Origin: Burkholderia cenocepacia
GTDB lineage: Bacteria > Pseudomonadota > Gammaproteobacteria > Burkholderiales > Burkholderiaceae
Direction: 5' to 3'
Assembly: GCF_014211915.1 (NCBI RefSeq)
Contig: NZ_CP060040.1
Location: forward strand, 1,674,001-1,738,000
Length of the DNA stretch: 64,000 bases
A program made the translations under genes and the position numbers. Positions 8,700-18,572 of this stretch are shown in pieces. The notes under the pieces were generated by a model. The model saw nothing but the letters and a program-made list of their open reading frames with translations. It made no database searches and had not been told where the DNA came from. The stretch's first letter is position 1, and each line of letters opens with the position of its first letter.

Positions 8700-9602
8700 T
8701 CACGACGACAGCGCGTGCATCGGCGTGGGCACGCATGCATGTGCGGCAGCACGCGCGACGCCGGCCGCGGCGGCCGACTCGCCGCAGAAGAAATCGAGCA
8801 ACGCGGCACGGGTGTATTCGCGTTGCGCACGGCCTTCGATGTCGAGAAAGTGGCCGGCGTCCGGCACCGTCGCGAACCGCGCGCGCGCGACGTGCGCGCC
8901 GAGCTGGCGCACGTCGGCCGGCGTCGTGTATTCGTCGCGCTCGCCGTTCAGGAACAGCAGCTCGCAGCCGATGTTCGCGAATTCGCTGAAGTAGCGCTCG
9001 GGCTGCAGCGACAGGATCTGGTCGACGTGGAACGCGACCTGATCCTGCTCGTCGCGCGGCAGGCGCGTCAGATACCGGTAGTTGTACAGCTTCATGATGC
9101 GCGGCAGATAGCGGCCCACGGTGTCGTTCAGCAACTGCGCGGCCTTCAGGTTTTCGCCGGCCGCGATGTGGTCGCGGGCGCGCGTCACGTAGTCGACCAT
9201 CGCGTCGTTCAGTAACGGCGAGAACGAGCAGATCGCCGCGCGCCGCACGCTCGGGCAGCCGCGTGCGAGCGCGAACAGCGACGCGACGCCGCCCCACGAC
9301 ACCGACACGAGGTACGCCGGCGCGAAATGCTCGACCAGGTACTGGAGGATCGCGGCTTCGTCGTCCTTGGTCAGGATGAAGCAGCCGGGGTTGTGCTGGC
9401 GCGACTGCCCCGCATACGGCAGGTCGAAGCAGATCGTGTTCATCCGCTCGCCGAGATACTGGACGGTCTGGCCGAACGACGCGGTGGTCGCGAGCGCGCC
9501 GTTGACGAGCATCGCCGTGTCGAACGCCGGGTCGAACACGTTCCGTTCGACGTAGACCTTCAGACCATTCGGCAGCGGGACCACGTGTTTTTCGGTCGGC
9601 AT
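8700..9602 (-). CDS. rhlA: HAA synthase, first rhamnolipid enzyme
   Basis: 300 aa alpha/beta hydrolase-fold acyltransferase that condenses two 3-hydroxyacyl units into the lipid part of rhamnolipid. The nucleophile elbow VSWGG puts the catalytic Ser at residue 102, as in Pseudomonas RhlA. The acid and His follow in FLNGERDEYTTP and VPDAGHFLDIEG. The start at 9602 (MPTEKH) has GGAGA 8 bases upstream; the frame is open to 9746 but that extension is basic and non-conserved. It is the first gene of the minus-strand rhl operon and lies downstream of a long AT-rich region. The C-terminal 25 residues are an Ala-rich tail. Confidence 0.93.
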   Translation of the reverse strand: MPTEKHVVPLPNGLKVYVERNVFDPAFDTAMLVNGALATTASFGQTVQYLGERMNTICFDLPYAGQSRQHNPGCFILTKDDEAAILQYLVEHFAPAYLVSVSWGGVASLFALARGCPSVRRAAICSFSPLLNDAMVDYVTRARDHIAAGENLKAAQLLNDTVGRYLPRIMKLYNYRYLTRLPRDEQDQVAFHVDQILSLQPERYFSEFANIGCELLFLNGERDEYTTPADVRQLGAHVARARFATVPDAGHFLDIEGRAQREYTRAALLDFFCGESAAAAGVARAAAHACVPTPMHALSS

Positions 9603-10239
9603 CGTCGTTCTCCGGTGAATGCGGCGTCTCGACGTCGCGGCATGCTGCAAGTGCGCAATGGCTGGCGCCGGCTGCGGGGGCGGTCGATCGACACGGCCAT
9701 CGCCGACGCGCCGCGGCAATTGCCGGCGGCGCCATTCATTCCTCATGGTGCGGCGCCATACTAATACGGTCGATATTACTTACTCAAGTCATTCCAAAAA
9801 TCCCTCTACTCGGCCCGGAAATACGCCAAGTTCAAATTTTCTTATCAATTTATATGGTATGCGGAATCTCAAAAAGGATCATCGCAATCGTTTGCGAGCA
9901 ATCCGATCCAGCATTCAAAAAACATAAATTATCGTTTCAATTCAATGAGTTGTATTGTTTAGATCGCTTGATTGAAACGGTTTTTAGAAAACTGCACGCC
10001 TCCACAATCCGATTTGACGATTTCATATCGTGAATAATATTTCAGTTTTCGACACTCTTTCGGTTTGTAATGAAATCGAGTCTGGAAACGGTCCTCTGCA
10101 TTGCGTCATATTTTCATGGTCCGTTTTAAACAGATTCAAACTTAGTTAATCTTCTTTCAACCGTTTTTCCGCACCTGCACATGAGCTTCGGACGCGAAGC
10201 ATCGTGCCCCGTTTGGAACGCAGTCTCCCCTTCGGCCCC
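9603..10239. promoter_or_regulatory. AT-rich rhlA-betI intergenic region
   Basis: About 640 bases with no believable gene; the open frames here are short and lack coding bias. From about 9760 to 10170 the base composition drops sharply against the high-GC surroundings, with runs such as TTTTCTTATCAATTTATATGG. It must hold the rhlA promoter (minus) and the left part of the betI promoter (plus). I searched by eye for a lux-box dyad and a -24/-12 motif ahead of rhlA and saw neither. Such AT-rich leaders are usual binding ground for H-NS-like proteins. Confidence 0.5.
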
Positions 10240-10273
10240 GGTTTTTTATTGATTGAACGATCAATAAAAAACC
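10240..10273. promoter_or_regulatory. BetI operator (perfect inverted repeat)
   Basis: Two exact 14-base arms (GGTTTTTTATTGAT and its complement) flank TGAACG. The core ATTGATTGAACGATCAAT resembles known BetI boxes. It sits 54 bases before betI, where the choline-responsive repressor should act on its own operon. Confidence 0.8.
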
Positions 10274-10326
10274 GCTAAGCTCTCGACTTCCATGGACGAC
10301 GGCCCGCCCGGGCGAAGGGAGTCACG

Positions 10327-10911
10327 ATGCCGAAAGTCGGAATGCGGGAGATACGCCGCGCACAGTTGATCGACGCCACGCTGCGCTCGATCGACGAAGC
10401 GGGCCTGCCCGGCACGACGCTCGCATCGGTCGCGCAACGCGCGAACATCTCTACGGGCATCGTCAGCCATTACTTCGGCGACAAGGACGGCCTGCTCGAA
10501 GCGACGATGCGGCACGTGCTGCGCGACCTGTGGTCGGCCACCACGCGCCGCCGCGTCGCCGCACGCAAGGACCCGCGTTCGCGGCTGCGCGCGGTCGTCG
10601 CCGCGAACTTCGACGACACGCAGGTCAGCGCGCCCGTGATGAAGACGTGGCTCGCGTTCTGGTCGCAGAGCATGCACGACCCGATGCTCAAGCGCCTGCA
10701 GCACGTGAACACGCGGCGCCTGCATTCGAACCTGTGCGCCGAATTCGCGAAGGCCTTGCCGCTCGCGAAGGCGCGCGAAGCCGCCAGCGGCCTCGCCGCG
10801 CTGATCGACGGCCTGTGGCTGCGCGGCGCACTCGCCGGCGGCCCGATCGACACCCGGGCCGCTTTGAAGCTCGCCCACGATTACATCGACCTGCTGCTCG
10901 CGTCCGACTGA
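10327..10911 (+). CDS. betI: TetR-family choline-responsive repressor
   Basis: 194 aa, the usual BetI length. The N-terminal TetR helix-turn-helix reads [29 protein letters not shown], and the C-terminal ligand domain ends [13 protein letters not shown]. It represses betIBA when choline is absent; the inverted repeat at 10240-10273 is its likely operator. The ATG follows AAGGGAGTCACG, giving a good ribosome site. It is the first gene of betI-betB-betA, with betB 32 bases downstream. Confidence 0.95.
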   Translation: MPKVGMREIRRAQLIDATLRSIDEAGLPGTTLASVAQRANISTGIVSHYFGDKDGLLEATMRHVLRDLWSATTRRRVAARKDPRSRLRAVVAANFDDTQVSAPVMKTWLAFWSQSMHDPMLKRLQHVNTRRLHSNLCAEFAKALPLAKAREAASGLAALIDGLWLRGALAGGPIDTRAALKLAHDYIDLLLASD

Positions 10912-10943
10912 CGCGCGACGCAGTCGCCCTCAAGGAGATCCTC

Positions 10944-12413
10944 ATGTCCGTATACGGTTTGCAGCGCCTCTACATCGGCGGCGGTTACGTCGACGCCACC
11001 AGCGGCAAGACTTTCGACACCTTCGATCCCGCCACCGGCGAACTGCTCGCGCAGGTGCAGCAGGCCAGCGCGGCCGACGTCGACCGCGCCGTTGCGTCCG
11101 CCCAGGAAGGCCAGCGCGAATGGGCCGCGATGACCGCGATGCAGCGCTCGCGCATCCTGCGTCGCGCGGTCGACCTGCTGCGCGAACGCAACGACGAACT
11201 CGCGGCCATCGAGACGCGCGACACCGGCAAGCCGATCGGCGAGACGCTCGCGGTCGACATCGTCACCGGCGCGGACGTGATCGAGTACTACGCGGGCCTC
11301 GCGACCGCGATCGAAGGGCTGCAGGTGCCGCTGCGCGCCGAGTCGTTCGTCTATACGCGCCGCGAGCCGCTCGGCGTGTGCGCGGGCATCGGCGCATGGA
11401 ACTATCCGATCCAGATCGCGTGCTGGAAGACGGCGCCCGCGCTCGCGGCCGGCAACGCGATGGTGTTCAAGCCGAGCGAAGTCACGCCGCTGACCGCGCT
11501 GAAGCTCGCGGAAATCTATACGGAAGCCGGCGTGCCGGCCGGCGTGTTCAACGTCGTGCAGGGCGACGGCTCGGTCGGCGCGCTGCTCACCGGTCATCCG
11601 GGCATCGCGAAGGTGTCGTTCACCGGCGGCGTCGAGACCGGCAAGAAGGTGATGTCGCTGGCCGGCGCATCGTCGCTGAAGGAAGTGACGATGGAGCTCG
11701 GCGGCAAGTCGCCGCTGATCGTGTTCGACGATGCGGACCTCGATCGCGCGGCCGACATCGCGGTGACCGCCAACTTCTTCAGCTCGGGCCAGGTCTGCAC
11801 GAACGGCACGCGCGTGTTCGTGCACCGCTCGATCAAGGACGCGTTCACGCAGAAGGTGCTCGAACGCGTGAAGCGCATCCGCGTCGGCAAGCCGACCGAT
11901 GCCGACACCAACTTCGGCCCGCTCGTGTCGGCCGCGCAGCTCGACAAGGTGCTCGGCTTCATCGAAAGCGGCAAGGCCGAAGGCGCGAAGCTGCTCGCGG
12001 GCGGCACGCGCCTGACCGACGGTCACTTCGGCAGCGGCCAGTACGTCGCGCCGACCGTGTTCGGCGACTGCCGCGACGACATGAAGATCGTGCGCGAAGA
12101 GATTTTCGGGCCGGTGATGAGCATCCTCGAGTTCGAATCGGAGGACGAAGTGATCGCCCGCGCGAACGACACGCACTACGGCCTCGCGGCCGGTGTCGTG
12201 ACCGAGAACCTGTCGCGCGCGCACCGCGCGATCCATCGCCTCGAAGCCGGCATCTGCTGGATCAACACGTGGGGCGAATCGCCGGCCGAGATGCCGGTTG
12301 GCGGATACAAGCAATCCGGTGTCGGGCGCGAGAACGGCATCACGACGCTCGAGCACTACACTCGAATCAAGTCGGTGCAGGTCGAGCTCGGCCGTTACAA
12401 CCCGGTGTTCTAA
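10944..12413 (+). CDS. betB: Betaine aldehyde dehydrogenase
   Basis: 489 aa NAD(P)-dependent aldehyde dehydrogenase that oxidises betaine aldehyde to glycine betaine in the cytoplasm. The active site is intact: MELGGKSP carries the general-base Glu and [14 protein letters not shown] the catalytic Cys. The cofactor loop [14 protein letters not shown] is present. The start at 10944 has AAGGAG 8 bases upstream; the frame is open further up but that overlaps betI. It is 16 bases from betA. BetB and BetA together convert choline to the osmoprotectant betaine. Confidence 0.96.
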   Translation: MSVYGLQRLYIGGGYVDATSGKTFDTFDPATGELLAQVQQASAADVDRAVASAQEGQREWAAMTAMQRSRILRRAVDLLRERNDELAAIETRDTGKPIGETLAVDIVTGADVIEYYAGLATAIEGLQVPLRAESFVYTRREPLGVCAGIGAWNYPIQIACWKTAPALAAGNAMVFKPSEVTPLTALKLAEIYTEAGVPAGVFNVVQGDGSVGALLTGHPGIAKVSFTGGVETGKKVMSLAGASSLKEVTMELGGKSPLIVFDDADLDRAADIAVTANFFSSGQVCTNGTRVFVHRSIKDAFTQKVLERVKRIRVGKPTDADTNFGPLVSAAQLDKVLGFIESGKAEGAKLLAGGTRLTDGHFGSGQYVAPTVFGDCRDDMKIVREEIFGPVMSILEFESEDEVIARANDTHYGLAAGVVTENLSRAHRAIHRLEAGICWINTWGESPAEMPVGGYKQSGVGRENGITTLEHYTRIKSVQVELGRYNPVF

Positions 12414-12429
12414 GACAAGGAGATCCGTC

Positions 12430-14130
12430 ATGACGACACGCGAATACGACTACATCATCTGCGGCGCGGGTTCCGCGGGCAACGTGCTCGCAACGCGCCT
12501 GACGGAAGATCCGGACGTCACGGTGCTGCTGCTCGAAGCGGGCGGCCCCGACTACCGCTTCGACTTCCGCACGCAGATGCCGGCGGCGCTGGCCTATCCG
12601 CTGCAGGGCCGCCGCTACAACTGGGCGTACGAGACCGATCCCGAGCCGCACATGGACAACCGCCGGATGGAATGCGGGCGCGGCAAGGGGCTGGGCGGCT
12701 CGTCGCTGATCAACGGGATGTGCTACATCCGCGGCAACGCGCTCGACTACGACAACTGGTCGACGCACAAGGGCCTCGAGAACTGGACGTATCTCGACTG
12801 CCTGCCGTACTTCAAGAAAGCCGAGACGCGCGACGTCGGCCCGAACGACTATCACGGCGGCAGCGGCCCCGTGTCGGTCACGACCAGCAAGCCGGGCGTG
12901 AATCCGCTGTTCGAGGCGATGGTCGACGCGGGCGTGCAGGCCGGCTATCCGCGCACCGACGACCTGAACGGTTATCAGCAGGAAGGTTTCGGCCCGATGG
13001 ACCGCACCGTCACGCCGAAGGGCCGCCGCGCGAGCACCGCGCGCGGCTACCTCGACCAGGCAAAGGTGCGGCCGAACCTCGAGATCGTCACGCACGCGCT
13101 CGCCGACCGCATCCTGTTCGACGGCAAGCGCGCGTCGGGCGTGACCTACCTGCGCGGCAGCGAGCGCGCGACCGCGCATGCGCGCCGCGAAGTGCTCGTG
13201 TGCAGCGGCGCGATCGCGTCGCCGCAACTGCTGCAGCGCTCGGGCGTCGGTCCCGGCGCGTGGCTGAAAGAACTCGACATTCCGGTCGTGCTCGACCTGC
13301 CCGGCGTCGGCCAGAACCTGCAGGATCACCTGGAGATGTACATCCAGTACGAGTGCAAGGAGCCGGTCTCGCTGTACCCGGCGCTCAAGTGGTGGAACCA
13401 GCCGAAGATCGGCCTCGAATGGATGCTGAACGGCACGGGCCTCGGCGCGAGCAACCACTTCGAGGCGGGCGGCTTCATCCGCACGCGCGACGACGACCCG
13501 TGGCCGAACATCCAGTATCACTTCCTGCCGGTGGCGATCAACTACAACGGCTCGAACGCGATCGAGATGCATGGCTTCCAGGCGCACGTCGGCTCGATGC
13601 GCTCGCCGAGCCGCGGCCGCGTGAAGCTGCGCTCGCGCGATCCGAACGACCATCCGAGCATCCTGTTCAACTACATGGCCGAAGCGCTCGACTGGCGCGA
13701 GTTCCGCGATGCGATCCGCGCGACGCGCGAGATCATGCGGCAGCCGGCGCTCGACCGCTATCGCGGCCGCGAGCTGAATCCGGGCGCCGACTGCAAGAGC
13801 GACAAGGAACTCGACGCGTTCGTGCGCGCCCGTGCGGAAACCGCGTTCCATCCGTCGTGCTCGTGCAAGATGGGCTACGACGACATGGCGGTGGTCGATG
13901 AAGAAGGCCGCGTGCACGGGCTCGACGGGCTGCGTGTCGTCGATGCGTCGATCATGCCGATCATCACGACCGGCAACCTGAATGCGCCGACGATCATGAT
14001 CGCCGAGAAGATCGCCGACAAGATCCGCGGCCGCACGCCGCTCGCGCGGGTCGACGTGCCGTACTTCGTCGCGAACGGCGCATTGGCGAGGAATGTCGCG
14101 AAGGCCGTGCGACAACCCGAGACGGTCTGA
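12430..14130 (+). CDS. betA: Choline dehydrogenase (GMC oxidoreductase)
   Basis: 566 aa FAD enzyme, exactly the usual BetA length. The N-terminus has the dinucleotide-binding fold [20 protein letters not shown] signatures follow: [15 protein letters not shown] near residue 80 and [17 protein letters not shown] near 260. The C-terminal catalytic His is in [11 protein letters not shown]. It oxidises choline to betaine aldehyde and is usually membrane-associated, passing electrons to the respiratory chain. The ATG at 12430 follows AAGGAGATCCGTC, and a strong hairpin terminator follows 38 bases after the stop. Confidence 0.96.
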   Translation: MTTREYDYIICGAGSAGNVLATRLTEDPDVTVLLLEAGGPDYRFDFRTQMPAALAYPLQGRRYNWAYETDPEPHMDNRRMECGRGKGLGGSSLINGMCYIRGNALDYDNWSTHKGLENWTYLDCLPYFKKAETRDVGPNDYHGGSGPVSVTTSKPGVNPLFEAMVDAGVQAGYPRTDDLNGYQQEGFGPMDRTVTPKGRRASTARGYLDQAKVRPNLEIVTHALADRILFDGKRASGVTYLRGSERATAHARREVLVCSGAIASPQLLQRSGVGPGAWLKELDIPVVLDLPGVGQNLQDHLEMYIQYECKEPVSLYPALKWWNQPKIGLEWMLNGTGLGASNHFEAGGFIRTRDDDPWPNIQYHFLPVAINYNGSNAIEMHGFQAHVGSMRSPSRGRVKLRSRDPNDHPSILFNYMAEALDWREFRDAIRATREIMRQPALDRYRGRELNPGADCKSDKELDAFVRARAETAFHPSCSCKMGYDDMAVVDEEGRVHGLDGLRVVDASIMPIITTGNLNAPTIMIAEKIADKIRGRTPLARVDVPYFVANGALARNVAKAVRQPETV

Positions 14131-14168
14131 CGAAGACGGCGCCTGCCCGGGCGCCGCGATACCCCCGC

Positions 14169-14198
14169 GCGGCTCGCGGCGTTCTCGCCGCGAGCCGC
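14169..14198. terminator. betIBA terminator hairpin
   Basis: A 13-bp perfect stem (GCGGCTCGCGGCG and complement) with a TTCT loop is followed by ATTTCAT. It lies between betA and the convergent gene ending at 14202, so it may serve both strands. Confidence 0.7.
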
Positions 14199-14201
14199 AT
14201 T

Positions 14202-15317
14202 TCATCGTGCCTTCTCGTTTGCGCTGCGCGGCCCGGCTGCCGAAACGCCCCGCATCCGCTTGGCGCGGACGATCGGGTTCCTGCGCGACGTCAGGCTCAT
14301 CGCGTCGCGCAGGCGGTCGAATGCGACATCCTCCTTCGCCCCGAAGCGGCTGACCGCCGGCCATGCGAGCACATGGTCGAGCCACGTCTGCCAGGTGTCG
14401 CCATGAAACCGGCGGCCGATTGCCCTTACCGTATCCGGCGCGGCGATCGCGATGCCCGCCAGCAGGTAGTGGGCCCAGAAGCTGCCCGCGCCGATCAGTC
14501 GATCGAGCCGGCACACGGCGAGCGCGGCAAGCAGCCCGTCCATCGACGCGAGATCGGCGCGATGCGTTCTGATGGCTTGCGCGACGAAGTTGTGCCGACC
14601 GCCATACGCATGAACGGAAACGCCGTTGCCCGCGGCGAGTTCGGCCGAGAACATCGCGAGCGCAGCCATCTCGTCGACACGCGTTGCGTCGTCGCGCGGG
14701 CCGCATACGCGCAACACGATCGCATCGATGACCGCGCCGGGACGAATCGGTGTTTCCGTGCTCGTTGCCGCGACCGCGGTCAGCCTTTCTCTCAGGTTCT
14801 TCGCAGGCGGCGTCTCATGCGGCCCGTCATGTTCATTCGCGACGCGTTCGATCGCGACTTCGCCATGACATTCGACGCCATCGGCGATCCGTTCGAGCGC
14901 GGCCCAGCCGACGTCGGGATCGTCGAATGCGCACGCATCGATCACGCCATGCGCGGTGTCGAATACGGCACGCGAGCCGGGGCAGCGACGCTCGGCGTCC
15001 GCAAGCTGCTGCGCGGAGGGCACATGCGCGCACGCGCCGAGCGGATCGGCCGGATCGCATGCGCAACCGCCGCCGTCGGTCGCGATCCACGGGACCAGCC
15101 GGTGGAGCACGGCCGTCGCTTCGCGGGACAGACGCGCGCCAGTTCCCGCACGGATTGCATACGAAGCGACGACGAGCGTGTCGCCGACGTCGGTCGCGGC
15201 CATCGCGCAAACCGCCGTGTCGAGATGGTCGATCAGGTACTGCAACCACGCGGCCGTGCGCAGCCGGTCGGGCGTCGCGCCGCGGGCATCGCCATACTTT
15301 GCTGGATCGGTCAGCAT
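14202..15317 (-). CDS. Uncharacterised 371-aa protein
   Basis: I do not recognise this family. The reading frame has good coding character, ends beside the betA terminator and starts at ATG 15317. It appears soluble: there is no signal peptide and only a short Ala-rich hydrophobic stretch near residues 265-300. A Cys/Asp-rich patch (GGCACDPADPLGACAHV) near residue 105 could bind a metal. A conspicuous RFHGDTWQTWLDHVLAWPAVSRFG segment lies near the C-terminus, and the last 30 residues are strongly basic. A GGCCAATTGGCC palindrome lies about 20 bases upstream of the start. No link to the bet genes is evident. Confidence 0.6.
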   Translation of the reverse strand: MLTDPAKYGDARGATPDRLRTAAWLQYLIDHLDTAVCAMAATDVGDTLVVASYAIRAGTGARLSREATAVLHRLVPWIATDGGGCACDPADPLGACAHVPSAQQLADAERRCPGSRAVFDTAHGVIDACAFDDPDVGWAALERIADGVECHGEVAIERVANEHDGPHETPPAKNLRERLTAVAATSTETPIRPGAVIDAIVLRVCGPRDDATRVDEMAALAMFSAELAAGNGVSVHAYGGRHNFVAQAIRTHRADLASMDGLLAALAVCRLDRLIGAGSFWAHYLLAGIAIAAPDTVRAIGRRFHGDTWQTWLDHVLAWPAVSRFGAKEDVAFDRLRDAMSLTSRRNPIVRAKRMRGVSAAGPRSANEKAR

Positions 15318-15725
15318 GGGTCGTCCGGGATGGTTCTGGCCAATTGGCCTGGTTTTGTTTCAATCGGATCGGGAGGCGCCATACACGCCACGCCGGCCCT
15401 GCAACTCCGCCCGTGTCGGATCGCGACACGGGCGGTCAACCGGCCGTCACGCTGGTAAGCATGACGGCTCGCATGAATCGGTGAAGCGGAAACTCGCCTA
15501 TGCGCCGCCCGGCTCGCATGCGCGACGGGCGCCCCGCTTTGCGACGCCGACTGCACGCGGCGCTTCGGCAATCGATGGACGGCGGCACAAACGGCTACGC
15601 TACCAGACGCATCCGGCCGTCGCGCCGATACGCGCGACGGCACGAACCCATCAAGGCCGCGGACCCCGCCGCGCATGCCGCACGGCCCTCGTGCGCGGCG
15701 GGTCCCGGCTTCGATCGTGCGACGC
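15318..15725. other. Intergenic, with a 12-bp palindrome
   Basis: About 400 bases with no convincing gene. The perfect palindrome GGCCAATTGGCC at 15338-15349 lies just upstream of the 371-aa gene and could be an operator. I see nothing clear in 15430-15725 beyond GC-rich inverted repeats near the end of the next gene. Confidence 0.4.
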
Positions 15726-16229
15726 TTACTGCACGTGGAACTTCGGCGACGTCAGGACCGTACCGGTCACCGTGCAGTCCGGCGTCAGCACGGAGTTGTT
15801 GAACGCCAGCGACGAGTTCGCATCGCTCCACGCGGTCACGACCTTGCTCGGCCCGCAAGTACCGAGCAGCGTGACGTTCACCTTCACGTTGTTGATCGAC
15901 AGTTGCGTCGTGCTGTCGGCCTGCCCCGTCCACGGCGACGTGCTGCTCGCGCTGCCGCTGATCAGGCCGCACGTCGCGCCGCCCGCGAACGTCGTCGACG
16001 TGATGTTGACGATGCCGGTCGACGTGATCGTGCCGTTGAAGGTCGCGGTACAACTGGCGTTGATCGATCCCTTGCTGAGATTCGTGAGCCCCGTCGCCGA
16101 GAACGGCTCGCCGTTCGGATTCATCGGCTGGCCGTCGGCACGCGACACGGTGACGGCGAAAGCAGGCGCGGCCGAAACCGCGGTGAAAGCCACTGCAGCA
16201 ACAAGCGATACGATTTTGCGAATGCTCAT
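15726..16229 (-). CDS. Secreted PraB/alkane-activator-like protein
   Basis: 167 aa with a clean signal peptide (MSIRKIVSLVAAVAFTAVSAAPAFA, cleavage after AFA). The mature part is Ser/Thr-rich with four Cys and beta-strand-like periodicity. This resembles PraA/PraB-type exported proteins first linked to hydrocarbon uptake and adhesion in Pseudomonas, but the match is by general character only. It is the last gene of a minus-strand run of four exported-protein genes: two lipoproteins, OmpW, then this one. An ATG at 16229 is preceded by GAGAGGGGCAGTTCAA. Other possibilities are a pilin-like or spore-coat-U-like surface protein. Confidence 0.6.
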   Translation of the reverse strand: MSIRKIVSLVAAVAFTAVSAAPAFAVTVSRADGQPMNPNGEPFSATGLTNLSKGSINASCTATFNGTITSTGIVNITSTTFAGGATCGLISGSASSTSPWTGQADSTTQLSINNVKVNVTLLGTCGPSKVVTAWSDANSSLAFNNSVLTPDCTVTGTVLTSPKFHVQ

Positions 16230-16349
16230 TTGAACTGCCCCTCTCTTCACAAATGGCGGCACGCCGCCAGGAACGCGACCGTCCGGCCGGAACGGTCCGG
16301 CCAGCCGGTCGCAGGAAGCCGCCGGCACGCGTCATGCGCGCCGGTCGGC

Positions 16350-17174
16350 TCAGAACTTGTAGGAAATCCCGACGAACGTGATCAGCGGGTCAGCCTTCAG
16401 CCGCGTGCGCGTGGTCGCGAGCGTCGAGCCGTCGGCCGCCTTGATCACCAGCGACGAGTAGGTCTTCAGCGGCATGTAGGTCAGCGTCGCCGTGAGCCCC
16501 CAGTGCTTGTCGATCGCGTAGCTCGCGCCGATGTTGTAGACGGGCGTGAACGACGACGACGCCTTGCCCTCCACCGACGTCGCGCCCGGCTTGCCGGCGC
16601 CGGCGGCGAGCACGCTGCCGAGGTTCTCGTTGATGTCCTTCGCGAAGTTGCCGTTCAGTTCGATGTTGCTGAACCAGCTGTAGGCCACGCCGATCCCGAC
16701 GAACGGACGAAACTTGGCCGTCGACGAATTGAAGTAGTACTGCAGGATGATCGTCGGGCTCCACTGCCGCGCATTCTTCACCGCCGGCTGGTTCGCCGAC
16801 TTGTCCATGTCGACGTTGCCGAGCGCGCCGGCCGGGCCGGGCGGCCTGATCACGCCGTGTCCGGTCAGCGTGAATTCCGGTGGCACGCCGAGCACCGACG
16901 TCACCGCGATGTGATCGGTGAAGAAGTGCGTGAGCGTGAGGCCGACCGTATCGGCGTTGTTGACCGTCAGGCTCGTGCCCGGCGACGTGAACGAACCAGG
17001 CAGGCGCAACGGCCCGTTGATCGGCATGCTCGCGAGATTCGTCGTCAGCCCGTTGGTCGAATCCTGCGGCATGATGTGCAGCCAGCCCAGCGTCGCGACG
17101 TTGTCGCCCGCCTGCTGGGCCGATGCGAGCGTCGATACGCCAGCGACGACACCCGCGACAATCAGCTTCTTCAT
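16350..17174 (-). CDS. OmpW-family outer-membrane protein
   Basis: 274 aa. A signal peptide (cleaved after STLASA) is followed by an eight-strand barrel pattern. Family landmarks are GLTLTHFFTDHIAVTSVLGVPPE in the middle, WSPTIILQYYFN followed by FRPFVGIGVAYSWF, and a C-terminal Phe (VGISYKF) for BAM insertion. OmpW proteins form narrow hydrophobic channels for small apolar molecules. It lies 73 bases after a DUF2957 lipoprotein and upstream of the PraB-like gene, so it may act with them at the outer membrane. The start has GGGGGAGACTTC upstream. Confidence 0.9.
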   Translation of the reverse strand: MKKLIVAGVVAGVSTLASAQQAGDNVATLGWLHIMPQDSTNGLTTNLASMPINGPLRLPGSFTSPGTSLTVNNADTVGLTLTHFFTDHIAVTSVLGVPPEFTLTGHGVIRPPGPAGALGNVDMDKSANQPAVKNARQWSPTIILQYYFNSSTAKFRPFVGIGVAYSWFSNIELNGNFAKDINENLGSVLAAGAGKPGATSVEGKASSSFTPVYNIGASYAIDKHWGLTATLTYMPLKTYSSLVIKAADGSTLATTRTRLKADPLITFVGISYKF

Positions 17175-17247
17175 GAAGTCTCCCCCTCATTCTGTCCGGG
17201 CGCCGCGCATTCGCGCGCGGCGCCGCCGTGTCTCCATCCACACGCGG

Positions 17248-18501
17248 TCACTGCACGAACGCGCCGACCGTGAAGTACGGGTTGCTCGTATCGGCCATGT
17301 CGAGGAACCCGAACACGCCGCCGGTGAACACGAACTTGCCGGTCGCCGGCCCCGATGCCGCATCCGCATGCACGGTCGTCACGACGCCCGGCACCTTCTG
17401 CGTGTAGTCGAGGTTCAGCGCGCGCGTGAGCGCGGCCTGCGACGCGTTGAACGGGTCGAGCAGCGTGGCCTGCGCGCCGACGAGCGCGGTCGCGCGGTAG
17501 TTGAATGCGCTGTCGACGCCGGTGTACTCGCCGTCCTGCGAGCCCTGCGCGACCGCCGTCCGCGGGCTCAGGAACGAGATCCCCGATTCGTCGTCCGCGC
17601 TCGGCGGGCCTTGCGTGAGGTCCGCGTTCGCGGCGCCGGTGCGGATGAAAACCGGCACGAGCTGGTTGCGCAGCCTGCCGACGATCAGAATCCCCTTGCC
17701 GGCCTTCGCCGGATCGAGCGCGGCGAGCGTCGGCGGAATCTGCGGCAGGTAGTTGAGCGACTGGAATGCCGGCGCATCGGGGCGCAGCGTGAACGGCTGG
17801 TTCACGGTCGCGCTCGACGCAAGCGGCTGTCCGCCGTTCTTCTTGCCGAAGTTGTCGGTTTCCGTATAGCTGCCGTCCGCGTTGATCGTCACCTGCTGGT
17901 CGAGCGCCACCGGCTGGAAGTTCTGCGACGGCACCTGGTGATAACCGAGCTGGTTGTACGTACCGGCGATCTTCGTCAGGTCGGTCTCCAGCGACGAGAA
18001 GCTGATGAACGGGTAGTACGGAAACGTCGTCTTCGTGATCTTGCCGACGCCGATCACGCCGTCGAACTGGATCGTCGCGCCGGGGATCGCGCCGCCCAGC
18101 ACGCCTTCGCCGAGGAACAGCCGCGCGGGGCGGCTCGGGTCGAGGCTCGCGTTCTGCATCCGGAACGTGCACTGGTTCAGCTTCACCGTCGGCAGCCCCG
18201 TCTCGTCGGCCAGCGTGCCGTCGACCACGTTCGCGGGCGCGGTGTCCCGCGTCGGCTGCACGGTACCCGTGGTGGCGGGCACCGGCGACGCGAGGTAGGT
18301 CATCCGGTACGTCATCTTCGTCGTGTCGAGCTGCACCTTCACGAGCTCGCCCGACCCCGACCCGCCGATGAACACCGTGTTGTAGTCGATCGTCTGCGGG
18401 CACAGCCGGACCACCGGCGCGGGCGGCGGGTCGCCGTCTCCGCCGCACGCGGCCAGCACGGGCGCGAGCGACGCCGCGGCCATCCATTGTTTCAAATTCA
18501 T
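17248..18501 (-). CDS. DUF2957-type lipoprotein, copy 1
   Basis: 417 aa. A lipobox (VLAACGG, Cys 19) predicts a lipid-anchored protein. The mature chain is beta-rich with LCPQTIDYNTVFIGGSGSGELVKVQLDTTKMTY near the start and the C-terminus SNPYFTVGAFVQ. The same landmarks occur in the neighbour at 18573-20171, so the two are paralogues. This fits the DUF2957 family of Burkholderia and relatives, whose function is unknown. It lies between its paralogue and ompW on the same strand, suggesting an operon for an outer-membrane complex. The ATG at 18501 follows AAGAGGATTCCT. Confidence 0.75.
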   Translation of the reverse strand: MNLKQWMAAASLAPVLAACGGDGDPPPAPVVRLCPQTIDYNTVFIGGSGSGELVKVQLDTTKMTYRMTYLASPVPATTGTVQPTRDTAPANVVDGTLADETGLPTVKLNQCTFRMQNASLDPSRPARLFLGEGVLGGAIPGATIQFDGVIGVGKITKTTFPYYPFISFSSLETDLTKIAGTYNQLGYHQVPSQNFQPVALDQQVTINADGSYTETDNFGKKNGGQPLASSATVNQPFTLRPDAPAFQSLNYLPQIPPTLAALDPAKAGKGILIVGRLRNQLVPVFIRTGAANADLTQGPPSADDESGISFLSPRTAVAQGSQDGEYTGVDSAFNYRATALVGAQATLLDPFNASQAALTRALNLDYTQKVPGVVTTVHADAASGPATGKFVFTGGVFGFLDMADTSNPYFTVGAFVQ

Positions 18502-18572
18502 AGGAATCCTCTTGAAATTCGATTCGCCGGCGGCGACGCGTGCGCCGCCGGTGTGACGTGTTCGATACGGGG

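Noticed and set aside
9619..9927. Short open frame in the AT-rich region before rhlA
   Set aside because: It begins inside rhlA antisense, has no ribosome site, and the translated sequence shows no fold or bias.
9603..10239. Lux-box or sigma-54 motif for rhlA
   Set aside because: Both were expected from Pseudomonas but no acceptable dyad or TGGCAC-N5-TTGC was found by eye.
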